Assembly: GCF_027409185.1 (NCBI RefSeq)
Contig: NC_084461.1
Coordinates: 156,670,001 to 156,734,000 of the forward strand
DNA: 64,000 bases
From: Cynocephalus volans
Taxonomy: Eukaryota > Chordata > Mammalia > Dermoptera > Cynocephalidae
Direction of reading: 5' to 3'
The first letter of the stretch is position 1, and the number at the start of each line of letters is the position of its first letter. Under the pieces are notes generated by a model. The model had not been told where the DNA came from. It made no database searches and saw only the letters and a list, made by a program, of their open reading frames with translations. The translations under genes were made by a program, and so were the position numbers. Of this stretch, positions 11,114-22,999 are shown one piece after another.

Positions 11114-11289
11114 GGGCCGGCCCGTGGCTCACTCGGGAGAGTGCGGTGCTGATGACACCAAGGCCCCGGGTTCGGATCCCATATAGGGATGGCTGGTTGG
11201 CTCACTGGCTGAGCATGGTGCTGACAACACCAAGTCAAGGGTTAAGATCCCCTTACCGGTCATCTTTTTAAAAAAAAAAAAAAAAAAAA
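11114..11289 (+). mobile_element. CYN SINE dimer
   Basis: Complete two-unit copy with few changes (GGCCGGCCCGTGGCTCACTC start, GGTCATCTTTTT end, long A tail). Flanked by AGAGTAGAATAATGGTT at 11097-11113 and 11290-11306, identical over 17 bp. Confidence 0.92.
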
Positions 11290-11306
11290 AGAGTAGAATA
11301 ATGGTT

Positions 11307-11518
11307 ACCAGAGGCTGGGAGGGGTTGGGGGGAAGAATAAGGGGTGAACTAAGGAGGACAAAACTATGCTCTCTATCCTAAGTGAATCATTGTGCAAGAT
11401 ATGCATGTATTGAAACAACACACTATACCTCACAAAAATATAAATAAAAATTTTTTTAAAAAACCACACAAACAATGAGATATCAAGATACTAATTTTCA
11501 CCCAATAAGGTTGGCTAT

Positions 11519-11563
<45 letters not shown>

Positions 11564-12040
11564 TGACTGGCCAGTACAGGGATTGAACCCTGGACACCTT
11601 GGTATTATCAGCACTAAGCTCTAACCAACTGAACTAACTGGTTATAATTTTTTAAAAGAAAAAATAAGTGTTGACCAGAATGTTGAAAATCGGAACCCTT
11701 GTACCTTGCTGGTAGATTGTAAAATGGTAACACTGTTGTGGAAAACAGTTTAGTGTTTATTCAAAAAGTTAAAAATAGAATTACCATATGACCCAAATAT
11801 TCCACTTTTAGATATATATTCATAGAGACAGAACACAGATTAGTGGTTGCTTGTGGTTGGGGAAGGAAAAATGGGGAGTAACTACTTACGGGTACAGGGT
11901 TTCCTTTTGAGGTGATATAAATGTTTTGGAACTAGATAGTGGTGATGATTGCATAGCATTGAACTAAATGCCACTGAATCGTACAGTATAAAATGATTAA
12001 AATGGTAAATTTTATGTTATATATATTACTACAATATTTA
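11307..12040 (+). mobile_element. Old L1 fragments, sense (3'UTR and ORF2 C-terminal part)
   Basis: 'GGTTACCAGAGGCTGGGAGG' is a standard L1 3' phrase. 11461-11850 carries decayed ORF2 C-terminal sequence. A CYN SINE splits it at 11521-11640. Confidence 0.7.
11521..11640 (-). mobile_element. CYN SINE monomer with a 42-base T (A-tail) run
   Basis: Uninterrupted T run at 11521-11562, then the reversed SINE body. A long pure tail suggests a fairly recent insertion. The flanks share about TATAATTTTTT. Confidence 0.88.
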
Positions 12041-13135
12041 AAGAATCGATAAATATAATTCCCCATGTTGGCAAACCAAAAGAGAAAATCATGTGATCAT
12101 CTCAATAACGCAGAAAAAGCATTTGACTAAATCCGACATTGATTCCTAATAAAAACTCTCAGCAAACTAAAAATTGATAGCAACTTCCTCGACCTGATAA
12201 AGGACAGCTATGAAAAAGTTTCAGGTAACATTAAATTTAATGGTGAAAGAGTGAATGCTTTCCTTCTAAGATCAGGAATGAGACAAGGATGTCTGCTTTC
12301 ACCACTTCTATTTAACATTGTACTGGAGGTCCTAGCCAGTGCAATAAGAAAAGGGAAGGAAGGGAGGGAGGAAGGAAGGAAGGTGGGGATGGAAGGAAAG
12401 AGGGAGGAAGAAAGGAAGATAAGAAAAAGATGGAACCCAGATTTGAAAGGAAGAAGTAAAACTATATGCACACTACATGATCATCTATGTAGAAAAAGTG
12501 AATTCTACAAGAAAGCTACTAGAACTAATGTGCATTTAGCAAGGTGGCAAGATACAAGATCAACAGATGAATGGTATCTTTATATACTAGCGATGACCAA
12601 GAAGAAATTGAAAATTTTTAAATACCATTAGCAATAGCATCAAAAATATTAAATATTTAGAAGTAAATCTAACAAATGATATGAAAGACCTGTACTACAA
12701 AATATTGCTGAGAGAAGTTAGAGCAGATCTAAGTAAATGGAAAGATATACCCTTTATGGATCAGAAGTCTCAATATGAAGATGTAAATCCTCCTCATATC
12801 GATGTATAGATTCAATGCAATCGCAATAAAACTCCCAACAGGTTTTTGTTTTTTTTTTTAAAGAAATTGACAGACCGATCCTAAAGTTTTCATGAAAATG
12901 CAAAGGACCTAAAATAGCCAAAAGAACTTCAGAAGAGAACAAAGTTGGAGAACTAACACTATCTGATTTCAAGATTTCTTATATAGCTACAGTAATCAAG
13001 ACAGTGGTATTGGCATCAAGATAAACAAATAGATAAATAGAAGAAAATGGAGTCTAGAAGAAGACAACAAATGTACAGACAACTGATTCCTGACAAGGCT
13101 GCAAAGGCAATTCAGTGAAGGGATCATTGCTATAT
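12041..13135 (+). mobile_element. Old L1 ORF2 fragment, sense, with GGAA-rich microsatellite
   Basis: The frame at 12251-12631 begins with L1 RT block 'AFLLRSGMRQGCLLSPLLFN' and is then interrupted by a purine (GGAA/GGGA)n expansion (about 12350-12425). Further decayed ORF2 follows. No function is expected. Confidence 0.8.
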
Positions 13136-15356
13136 TTTTGATGCTTAAATTTTCCCATCTTTGGCCAGTGGGAGCCTCTTCAGATTTGTTCCTGAGTCTT
13201 AATGTTTGATGTAACAATTTGATTGCCTTCTGGTACAGCAAGGAGTTCCTGGCTCATCCTGTACATTTCCTGCTCCAGACTGGAATCAGTCATTTCTTCA
13301 AAGAGTTCTGGAACATATTAGTGGGAAATGATACTTAGAAACCATTATGTGTGTGTTTCAGGAGTTATTTCCCTTCAGTCTACAGAATTAGGAAATACAT
13401 TTTCTGTTTCAAGGAGAAAAACATTGTGTTCTTACTGATATTTCTAATTCAAATTTAAGATAACAATGTTTTTACTTAATCTCTTTGATTTTAGAAGTAT
13501 ATATTTTCCCTTTCACTGAAAACCTTGGTTTTAATGCATAACATAGTTACTCTTTTTTACTCTATAATAACAATATCAATATTGTTATTGACACTATGAT
13601 TACTGAAAACCGTTTAAGATTTCTTTGCTGTTCTTTTTATTCTTAGATTATAACCTATAGGGAATATATAGACATTATGGTGTTTTAAATTCACTTGAAT
13701 TTGTTATCTTCTCTGTGGTTGAGCCACTAACTTGATACACAGTGTCATAGCTTAGGTTCCATAGAAAATATAGCCTGGCACAAAAGCATACATGTTTATA
13801 ATTTACTGGGGAGTGTGGTCGCAGGAAATCAGGCATGAGGGAACAGGAGTGAGGCAGGGAAAAGAGGAGGGCAAACACAAGGGGCTAGCTACTGCTTGGT
13901 AGTAAGTGCATTGATTGGTCCCATAGGACCGTCCTCAGAGAGGCCATATGAACTACTGCATCTCTGCGTCTCAAGACATCTCATCATGAGGCAGGAAATG
14001 AGAAGATTTCATTTGGTGGCTCCCATGTCTTATTGGGCAAGGGTTTGCCCTATGGGGTATTAATTCCCTTGCACTTGTGGGTTACGTATGTGTACACATT
14101 GTGCTGGTCCATGGTGTCTCATGCTTCAGTAGCAATAGTGATACAGGACATGCTCAGTTTCCCTGGGCTTGGGTTTCAGGACGTGCCTCTAGATTTCCAC
14201 CTACTTCTTAAGGTCTCAGGCTCCCTCCTCTGAGATCTCCCCTGGAGGAAAGCTACTGTTGCCTGTTAGACCTATTTTTAGCACCAACATGGGGAAAATG
14301 AGACAACAGGGGCCTGACATCAATAGGAAAGCTCGAGGGTGGGAGGCAGGAGGCTTGCCGTGCATGCATGAGGTGAGGTGCTGTTGCATTGGGTCTGTGT
14401 AAGTTGGTCACCATGATGGTGGATAGGCAGAACCCATCCACGTAGAGCGGTCACCATAGAAGTAGCTGGGGGTGAAATAAATGTTGAAGGGCCTTGGAGA
14501 TAGGTAAGACTGCAAAGATCTGAGGCAAAACATAAGGCATGTTTGATACAGTACCTCCATTGCGCTGTTCAGTGGTGCTCATTCCTTCCCGTTATATCTG
14601 GTTCCATACTGTAAGGTGGGTCCTCCATTATTGTGGGAACAAAATGCCCTCAGTCCTTCCAAGAGAGAACGTACAAGTCTGATCATTCACAAAAATTCCC
14701 TTTAATGTCGCAGTCAGCCACAATTTCTGTAAAGACAAGTGAGTTAGTGAAACAAGCTACAGTTCTCTGCAGCTGCAACTAGTCCCAAGGCTATAAGTGA
14801 TAATCACATCATCTCCTTCCTCCACTACTCATTCTAGATTTCCCTCACCTGTGGCTAATACTTTGGTTGTCCTGTTTGCTTTCCGACAGGGTGATCCAGA
14901 TTTTCACTTCTGAAGGGTCTGAGCCTTTAGGTACCTTGCCCTTGACGGGTTGTGGTTGTTGCAATTGCTTACTTTCTGTTTTCATTGGGTATGGAAGCAT
15001 CAAGAGATGTCCCAGTGAGTTCTCTGGGCTCCAGACATACTCCCCCTGACTCTGCGGTGTGAAACCAGCAACCCTGACCCCTCGTTGTCATCAGGGGGAT
15101 TTCCCTGCCAGTATGGTAACCCTCCCACCTACAGATTCACTGGCATAAGGAGTCCAAAGTGTCCAGATGTAAGTACAGCACCCACTTTAGTGGAATCCAT
15201 AATACATCCCCTGGGAAACATGCCCCCCCCAACCAGGCAGTGTCTAAGATAGTGGGGACAAGTTAAATGCAAATGGGTTACTTAAATCATCCATAAATAG
15301 GTCTCCTGCTTTTCCTTCCTTTCCCATTCTGCCAAGGTGTTGTTTAAACTTGTTCT
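13136..15356. other. Unassigned intergenic sequence
   Basis: More than 2 kb of mixed composition, without a convincing frame, splice structure or repeat name. Parts (13740-14250) may belong to an old LTR element, but I could not place them. Confidence 0.35.
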
Positions 15357-15455
15357 GGGCTGGCTTGTTAGCTCACTTGGGAGAGCAGGGGTCTGGTAAC
15401 ACCAAGGTCGTGGGTTCAGATCCCATGTATTGGCCAGCTGCCAAAAACCAGACAA
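15357..15455 (+). mobile_element. CYN SINE monomer
   Basis: GGGCTGGCTTGTTAGCTCAC to GGCCAGCTGCCAAAAA, with recognisable A and B boxes and a short A-rich tail. Confidence 0.88.
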
Positions 15456-16320
15456 AATAAACTTTTTTACAAATCACGTAATTTTTATGAATAGGATTTT
15501 TCTTTTTTAAAGAGCAATAAAATACCTGTACCTTAAAGGTCACCTATATCAGCAATCCTTGCCCCATCACCCAAAATTAAGGTGGTTCTTTTTTTATCTT
15601 CTGAGTTGAGATGCTCTAATTAAAGCCCATTTCTCTGTCTCCCCCAGGCAATAGCTTTATTTCCTGATTCAGTTCCCACGGCTTTGTTCCCATAAGTCAC
15701 CCATGTTCATGAGGCACTTCCTCTAAGGATCTAGCCTGAGCCAAATACTTATAGGCCTTGTTCTCTGTGCCCATCACAGTCCTAGGCACTGTGAATTTAG
15801 TGGCAGCTAAAGCCAACTTGGTCTCTGTAACTCTCATGAAATACAAAGTGGGGAGATGAACGATAAATGGGTGAGCAAGATAATGTCATCTAGGGATAAG
15901 TGCTTTGTAGAAAACACAACATGTTTAGGTCCTCTGTGAAAATGCATCGTTCTTGTGCTAAGATCTAAATGTCAAAAAGGGCCAGCTGTGTGAGGACTCG
16001 GGGAAAGAGTGCTCCAGGCAGAGGGTACTGCAAACACAAAGTCCCTGAGGTATGAATGAGAATAACGGGGTGAAGGCTTGAAAGGAATGAGTTAGCACTA
16101 ATGGGGTCAGAAAAGCAGTAGGGGCCAGATCACATAGAGCATTTTAGGCCATGGTAAGGAGCTTGGTTTCTATTCTAAGGACGATGGGAAGCCAATAGAG
16201 GGTTTTGAGCAGAGGCATAATGATCTGATTCACTTTCTGGCAGGTGCAATGAGACAGAACTAGAGAGGGACAAGAGTAAAATCAGGGAGATCAGTAGCAG
16301 GTAACTGCAATGACCCAGGT
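15456..16320. other. Ancient interspersed repeat, family not assigned
   Basis: 15890-16320 contains phrases (GGCCAGATCACATAGAGC, GCCATGGTAAGGAGCTTGG) widespread in mammalian genomes as an old repeat. Related text occurs at 23.7-24.0 kb and 26.3-28.3 kb. No gene. Confidence 0.5.
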
Positions 16321-16515
16321 GTTCCTTGGCTATCTGACTCTAGTATAAAGGACAATGGCTCTGACCTACTGGGGGGGCTGAGCTCGCATCCAAATAAAGC
16401 ATGTTAACCTTGCCAACGGCTCCCAGGATCTTTCCAATTACCTAGCTCACGACCTGCATATGAGGGATCTTGACCCAGTCCGTACAATGCGTTTGAAGTG
16501 TCTGTGACCCAACCC
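16321..16515 (+). repeat. Direct repeat, copy A (LTR-like)
   Basis: Starts TGTTCCTTGGCTATCTGACT, with TATAAAGGA and CCAAATAAAGCATG (a possible TATA box and poly(A) signal). A diverged second copy lies in the same orientation at 18738-18925. Either two solo LTRs or the two ends of one very old element. Confidence 0.6.
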
Positions 16516-16730
16516 AACAAACGGGGAGCTAAGGGACCTGTGTTACTGACACAGTCTATTACTGACATACCTCTGTGTCTGTCACTTTCTTCCTGGTACT
16601 ACAGGTGACTTTCTGATAAAGTAGGTGATTCCTGAGGCTTAGTCACCTCCAGAATAAATTAGTGGATAGTAACAAACACATGTTGAATGATTCTATAGCA
16701 AAAGCTAACTTCTGTAAAGGGCTTTAGCCC

Positions 16731-16830
16731 TTTTTTTTTTTGCAGCTGGCCGGTACAGGAATTGAATTGAACCCTAGACCTCAGTGTTATTAGCACCATG
16801 CTCTAACCAACTAGGCTAACTGGCCAGACC
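16731..16830 (-). mobile_element. CYN SINE monomer
   Basis: Reversed body GCAGCTGGCCGGTACAGG to CTAACTGGCCAGACC. Flanked by imperfect AGGGCTTTAGCC / AGGGCTTTGGCC. Confidence 0.88.
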
Positions 16831-16939
16831 CAGGGCTTTGGCCTTTTTAATTAAGAAAATTAAGAAAAACCAAATGAAGAAAACTTGTTTTTTAAATATT
16901 TAACAAAGAAAATTAAGAAAAGACAGAGCCTTCCTTAAT

Positions 16940-17165
16940 TCGTTATTTCATTTGACCCTCCCAATAAGTCTGAAAGGTAGCTATGATTAGGACATAATCT
17001 TTTTGTATCTTCTCTGATTTAATCCTTGCCATGATCTTGTGAGATAGGTATAATCTTAGGACATTTACAGCTGAGAGATGAGCAAACAAAACTTAGAAAC
17101 TTAGAAACGAACTTGCTAAAGTCACACAGTCAGTTAAAGGTAGCATCAGCATTTGTACTCCAGTC
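16940..17165 (-). mobile_element. MIR SINE
   Basis: Carries the reversed MIR core: 'CTTGTGAGATAGGTATAATC', an ACAGCTGAGAGATGAGCAAA block and 'AACTTGCTAAAGTCACACAG'. Ancient. Confidence 0.75.
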
Positions 17166-17753
17166 TCCCTGAAGAGCATGAGATATACTTTATGACTCAA
17201 ATAAAGCAAACCTTTGCCTCCAAGCCTAACTTGTTTCATCAATCCAAATACCCTTAATAGAAGCCTGAGGATCTATAATCAACTACTGAGTACAGGCATT
17301 CCTTTTATCACTCCTTCTCTTACTTTTTGACTAAATCTAGTTGAGATTCCTATTGGTTCCACTCAATCTATAATGAATAATTTGATGGGGCAGGAGGTCA
17401 AAAACAAACAAATAAACAAAAACTGTTGCTGACATCTCAATGGTATGCTTTACTCAGCAGTCAAGATACTGTGTTCCCAACTGGTAGAAAAGATAGTATT
17501 TCCAGCTACTCAGTAATTGAGGCCTTGTTCTAGGATTTGCATGACTCAGCAGAACAGAATTTGTCCTTTATCAGAAACAAAACAGTAAGACATCAGCAAA
17601 ACCTTATTACTAGGATTAGGAAACATCACTTATTAGCTCTGTGAGAGAAAAAAAGAGAGAGGGAGAAACAAATACTCATTAGGTTCTCTGAGATAGCTCT
17701 CAGTCATAAGTCCCAGTGTCTTATAGGCATAAGATTGGGACTCAAAAACCTAT

Positions 17754-17756
<3 letters not shown>

Positions 17757-17807
<51 letters not shown>
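17757..17807. repeat. (AC)n microsatellite
   Basis: An uninterrupted dinucleotide run of about 51 bp. It produces the valine/cysteine run in an overlapping spurious frame. Confidence 0.98.
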
Positions 17808-17809
<2 letters not shown>

Positions 17810-18009
17810 TCCTTCCAGAGAAGTGATGAAATCCATTTAATTTTTCATTAAACTTTGTGTTCTTAGAGGGCAGCAGCTGTGTATTGTTTATCTTAGTAGC
17901 ATTTGGTCTAGAGCACAGCTCAGAATAAGCACTCAAATCTGTAGACAAATAGAATTAACAAATCTATTAAAAAGATCTCCAGAATGCCTTAGAACTGCAT
18001 CATCAAATA

Positions 18010-18090
18010 CAAGCGGTCTTCAAAAAATTCATGGATATATTTATATTGTCTTTTAATTCTATTTTTCCACAAAATTTTTGAAGTAGCTTC
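18010..18090. mobile_element. Small palindromic DNA-transposon remnant (mariner-like)
   Basis: CTTCAAAAAATTCATGGA at the left pairs with TCCACAAAATTTTTGAAG at the right, forming an imperfect ~18-bp inverted repeat around an AT-rich loop. The size and TIR wording fit a mariner-type MITE, but the name is uncertain. Confidence 0.45.
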
Positions 18091-18737
18091 ATATAATTGC
18101 CATTATCCACATGTGACAATTGGGCTCTTGAAATGGGGCTAGTCCAAATTGAATGTAGTGTAAGTGTAAAATTCACAACAGATTTGGAAGACTTAATATG
18201 AAAATAGTAATCATTAATATTTTGGATGTACAAATATTGGGTTAAATAAATTATATTACTAAAATTAATTTCACCTATTTTCAATGTGGCTACTAGAGTA
18301 TTTAAAATTCTACATGTTGCTCACAGTATATTTTGATTGAACAATGCTGTTCTAGGAGACAAAATAAAGATCAGGAAAAAAGCCGTTTTTAAAGGAAAGG
18401 TCAAACCAATAAATAATGACACTTTCCACACTCTTCCCCTTGAATTTATCAAGAAAAAGCTTAAGTTTCTTCCAAGATCTGCTTCTCATGGCAAACAGAG
18501 GCCATGAGAATTCTGCCTAGGTCAGAGTGGGCAGAGTCGCAGCTCATGAGCTGAAATGTGGTTTGCAATTGTGGTTGACTAGCAGAGTAACAAGCACATT
18601 TGATTTATTTTTTAAGGTGTTGTGAGGAAAATGGAGACAGAATAGTCAGGCTCCCTCACCTCATATCCAGCTGAGCATGATTCAGCTTGTCTGTTGTAAA
18701 TACATTATATGAGTAATATAACTGTGCATGTGCACCC

Positions 18738-18925
18738 TTGTGTTCCTTGGCTATCTGATTCTACTATAAAAGACAATGGCTCTGATCCACTGGGGATGGG
18801 GTGGGGGGCTGAGCTCACATCCAAATAAAGCATGCCAACCTTGCCAACAGATCCCAGAACCTTTTTCCAACTACCTAGCTCATGACCTGCACAGGACGAG
18901 TGTGAAGGGTCTGCTACCCAGCCCG
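18738..18925 (+). repeat. Direct repeat, copy B (LTR-like)
   Basis: Same order of motifs as copy A (TGTTCCTTGGCTATCTGATT, CTATAAAAGA, CCAAATAAAGCATG, CCTAGCTCATGACCTGCA), with substitutions and small indels. Between the copies lie a MIR, a CYN and a microsatellite, with no retroviral frame. Confidence 0.6.
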
Positions 18926-18947
18926 ACAGGTGTACAACGTGATTTTT

Positions 18948-19085
18948 TTTTTTTTTGCAAATAAAAATTGTATATATTTATTGCATACAACATGGTGTTT
19001 CGAAATATGTATACATTGTCAAATGGCTAAATCAAGCTAATTAACATATACATTATCTCACACATCTTTTTTTGTGGTGAATGTA
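18948..19085 (-). mobile_element. L1 3'UTR fragment, antisense
   Basis: A T run, then GCAAATAAAAATTGTATATA and 'CAAGCTAATTAACATATACA', standard phrases of older L1 3' ends. Confidence 0.6.
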
Positions 19086-20229
19086 GGTGCTCTTAAAAAA
19101 AAAAAAAGCAAAGTTCTGGCAATGCTGATCTTACATGGAAGCCATCAGCTACAGTTAAAAAGCAGAAACCACCTTTGGACAGGGAATGGACTCTGACAGT
19201 TTGCCATATTGTATCCCTGCACTGAGGGAAATTCATATGATAGAGTTAAAAAAAAAAAGTGGAATATTTCTTGTAACCAAATCTTCATTGAAAGAAGAAA
19301 ACAGGAACAATAGATGAAGAGGATGTATGTTTCTCTGAAGAAGTGAAGAACATTCAGTGCTGTTTAATATAACTACAAAGGATGTCTATAGAAAGAATAA
19401 ATGAGAATTATGCAACGACTTCAGAGGACATTTGACTTTGCAATCCCTCTCCTGGTTCATCTGGACCCAACATTATAGGTGATGTTGAACAGCCTGAGTC
19501 TCCTTTAAGCTTTGAGTTACTGTAATAAACTCTCTGTAGTTGCAGCTGTTTGCTCCCAATTTTACCTTAGGGATCTAAGAAAAATTCCAGGACATGTTAT
19601 GAAGTTTGTGCAGACCTGGTAAGATTTGATAAAGGCCTGAAAGAAAATTCCCAAAATTTAAGTCCTTCCATCCCTTAATGTACTCTTCAGAGAACGTCAG
19701 CTTTCAAAGCACTTCCTGTCTTGTGTCTCACCTGATCAACACTAGGAAGTGGTCAGGGGTGGGATTCCATAGATGGAGACTACACTGGATAGTGGGGACA
19801 AGGAATCCAAGTGCCTTGCTGGGAATCACACACAGAGTCGGTGAGAAAGTGTGTACCAGACCCAGACCGCTCTGCCTCCCCAAGATCTTCTGGAGGGTGG
19901 ATAGAGGAGGCAGATGGCGGGAGAAAAAAAAGTGGAAATGAAAAAGGGAGATCTAAAGAGAAGGAGCAGACTAGAAGGGGAAGTGAAGTGCAGAGGAAGG
20001 TAGAGATTGAGGGGTGGGGATAAGACAGTGGAAATAGCATAAGGGAAATGTGAGGGTCTTGTCTCCAAGTGGGATAAGCAGAGGCGGCATGTCAGAGGCT
20101 CTTGAGGAATCTCATTCAACCGAAGGCAAAATGAAGCCCAAGTAGTTTGCCCGCGATGTCCAGCACTAGTGGTAACTAGAGCCAGAACCTCAGTCTCTTG
20201 ATCCCAACCCAGGGATCTTTCTTTGGCCT
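19086..20229. other. Unassigned sequence upstream of FAF2
   Basis: No repeat or exon recognised. 19900-20010 is purine-rich. Overlapping frames on both strands at 19678-20119 reflect this composition bias rather than coding. Confidence 0.4.
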
Positions 20230-20249
20230 GACCCAGGGACTAGGAGCCA

Positions 20250-20985
20250 GTGGGATAGGCACGCGGTGCGAAGGGCCGAGAGACAGACACGAAAAGGCTT
20301 GAGGCAGGGAAGAGCAGAGGCCAACCACCGTACAACGCGGGTGGACGGAAGCTATGCCGAAGGCTGGGAGCGCCATGAACTGTCAACGACTCAAAGCCGG
20401 GTCCAAGCACTCCTGACAAATGACATTGAAAGGCAACTTAACCGTTTCCAAACTCATCCCACAGCTTCCGGTTCGAAGGCGGTGTCGGAAATGCCCCTCC
20501 AATACTCGGGGCATGGCATGGACGTCAAGGCATGGATCAAACATCAAATGGCCGATGTAACGGAAGGGCCACAATTTGCTGAGGAATTTCAGAAATAGCG
20601 GAGATTACCGGAAAATGGTTAGGGAGCAGCCGAAATCAGCCGAGTGCCATTCGGGACTTTCCGGACCTTTTCGAGGCACATTCGGGGCCTCTCGGCTGTC
20701 TGCGATCTATTCAGGGGTCTTAGGTTTCTAGCAGATCCGTTCGTCGCCTAAATCATAAGGGCGACTCGTACGGACAGTCCCTCGGCAGTTTCCGGAAGTT
20801 CTCGGAACGAGCCCGAGAGTGGCGCCCTCTGGCGGCAGGCTTTGGTGGGGGGGGAAACGGTGTGGGACCGGGCGCGCAGATGCAGTTGTGTGCCAGCGGC
20901 CGTTCAGACCGGATGTGGTTACGGCTGAGGTCATTTCCGGCGGGTGACGGTGCGGACGGGTCAGGAGCGTAGAGGCGGCGGCAAA
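20250..20985 (+). promoter_or_regulatory. FAF2: FAF2 CpG-island promoter and 5'UTR
   Basis: CpG-dense, TATA-less sequence directly upstream of exon 1. ETS-type cores (TTCCGG/CCGGAA) occur at about 20466, 20608, 20659, 20790 and 20935, plus a CCGGATGT near 20909. A YY1-like CAAAATGGCGGC overlaps the start codon. This is the usual layout of a housekeeping promoter. The transcription start cannot be fixed here, but 20860-20945 is likely. CpG density continues to about 21320. Whether it also drives a divergent transcript is unknown. Confidence 0.8.
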
Positions 20986-21048
20986 ATGGCGGCGCCTGAG
21001 GAGCGGGATCTAACCCAGGAGCAGACAGAGAAGCTGCTACAGTTTCAG
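20986..21048 (+). CDS. FAF2: FAF2 (UBXD8/ETEA) exon 1 coding part
   Basis: ATG at 20986 in good context (A at -3, G at +4) opens 21 codons beginning MAAPEERDLTQEQTEK. The frame ends in CAG with a GTAGCA donor at 21049, so intron 1 is in phase 0. This matches the N-terminus of FAF2. That protein is an ER- and lipid-droplet-anchored adaptor of about 445 residues with UBA, hairpin membrane segment, UAS and UBX domains. It recruits p97/VCP in ER-associated degradation and controls lipid-droplet ATGL. This exon covers only the start of the UBA domain. The open frame continues upstream and into the intron, but the upstream extension opens only with GTG and the downstream part lies past a proper donor. 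No other FAF2 exon was found in the window. Confidence 0.93.
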
Positions 21049-22073
21049 GTAGCAGCGAGTACTCGGTGCAGCAAATGCCGCCGTGGGATAGGGAATGGGC
21101 CCCTAGAGAAGCGTAGAAGCCTCCTCAGATTGAGCCCGGGATTCCTCTTAGACCAGCTTGCGGCCCCCTCCCCCCAGACGCCAACTGCTCTGATTCCCTC
21201 AGACCCTGAGATTCTGTCAGTCCCCGGCCTTCCAGCCATCGCTGCGGCCAAACCCGCCTCTTCTTTGCCCCTCAGCGGGTCAGCATTCATGGTTTCCCTA
21301 GCAGCGCCAGCCGTCAACCATTTTTCCCAGCCATGTAACCTACCGGTCGGACCCTTTCCGCGCAGCCACTGTAGGTCTGTCTGAGACGCTTAATACCCAA
21401 CGCGGAATTGGCTTCAGTTCAGGTCTCTGGAAAATCTTCTACCAGCATCCCATGCCATTTCCACAAACATTTTTTGAGGGTCTCTTGGGTCCCAGGTGTT
21501 GTCTTGGGGTCTGGTGGGGCAGGGGCCACCTACACACAGGCCTGGCCCACGCCCTAGAGGTATGGGAGGACACCACGTAAGGAAACAATGCAGTAGTATA
21601 AGTATCATCAATGGCTTGTGACGGGTTTATTATTTTGGGCTTATTCTTGGACTCTTGTGATTAACTATACTTGAGGAGGATGGTAACTTGCAGGAATCTG
21701 CCTCCTTTTAGTGGATGTTGTGTTAAGAACATTTGGCACTAAGTACTTACCTCTGCGCTGGTGATTCTGTTGGAGGAGACCGCTAGGGTGGGTAACCTTG
21801 GCTTTTTGTTATCAGTTTCCTTATTTCTAAAATGCACATCTTAAAAATGTTTACCCCCCGAGGATGTTGTGGAGATCAGATGAGCTTATGGATGATAAAA
21901 GGGTTTTTGTGAACTGTAAAGTGCTCCCAAACAGTATTGCTGCTATTAATCATTATTTAACTTACGTAGAACTAAAGTTAGTGATACATTTATTTTTTAA
22001 TATAAAATGTGCTTACTATTCATTTATTCACCAGTATTTATAAAGAACCTTAGTGCTCAGGCACTGGTAGCTA

Positions 22074-22275
22074 GAATACCATTTACTGAGTATTTAAGAT
22101 GTTGTAAGTACTTTAATAAACACTTAGTATACATTATCATTTAATACAACTACTCTACGAGGCTCATACTGTTACAGTCCCTATTTTACAGATGAAGGAT
22201 ATGAGACTTAAATAACATACTCATGTTACCCGGCTAGTAAGTGATGGTGTCCTTTAAAGCTGGGTCCACCTTTCC
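22074..22275 (-). mobile_element. MIR SINE
   Basis: 'CCCTATTTTACAGATGAAGG' followed by 'GGCTAGTAAGTGATGG' is the reversed MIR core. Ancient and non-coding. Confidence 0.8.
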
Positions 22276-22999
22276 ATAACCTTTCTCAGGGTTTTGACTT
22301 CTGTGCTGTACAACTGATATAAGTATCAGTTGTACAGCTGAGAGTGGGAAGCAAATGCTGCAATATTAAATCTTTTTTTGTGTGTGTGAATTCTCACTTT
22401 TCTATAATTTCCTTGATTAGATTTCACTATAATTAATTTTGAAGTGTTTACTTTCCCTCAAATTGAGCAATAGGTTGGAAGTTTAAATGGGAAAATGCTA
22501 TCACAGACGTAGTTGACATTTGGTTGGAGTTTTTAGTGGAGAAACTGATAGCACAGCAGATTAGAGTTAGAGATTGAATAAACAGCAGACAAGCAGCTTC
22601 CACTTACTGGCAGACCACCAATTTCAGAGTTTTGTTTAACTTCAGCAGAGAATTTTACACCTTACAACTCTTCAGGAATAGGCCCCCATGTTGTTTAAGT
22701 GTAATAATGAGGTGATACGAGTTAGAAATCATGACGTACTTAATTTGGTACTGAAAGAACATGAACATGAATATATGGTAGCATTTCTGAGGTAAAGTGC
22801 ATAAGAGTCTCCATTTTGTCTTCATTGGACATCTATATCAGAGGAGAGGTGGGTAGCAGGTTAAAGTTATATTAAGATTGTTTTATGAAGTTGGATTTAT
22901 GGAGGAGAATGCATTTTACATTTATGTGTTCTATAAGCAGTCACTGGATCAGATTTATTATCCAGATTGCCATTAAATGTTCTTTGAACCTTTCTAGTG

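Noticed and set aside
12251..12631. 126-codon frame with an RT motif
   Set aside because: Decayed L1 fragment extended by a purine microsatellite that happens to stay open.
17742..17948. Frame with a long valine-cysteine run
   Set aside because: Translation of the (AC)n microsatellite.
20266..20598. 110-codon plus-strand frame upstream of FAF2
   Set aside because: Lies in the CpG island, opens with an unremarkable ATG, resembles no family and is not joined to exon 1 by recognisable splice sites.
20944..21384. 146-codon frame containing FAF2 exon 1
   Set aside because: Upstream extension starts only with GTG, and the part after 21048 lies past a splice donor. Only 20986-21048 was kept.
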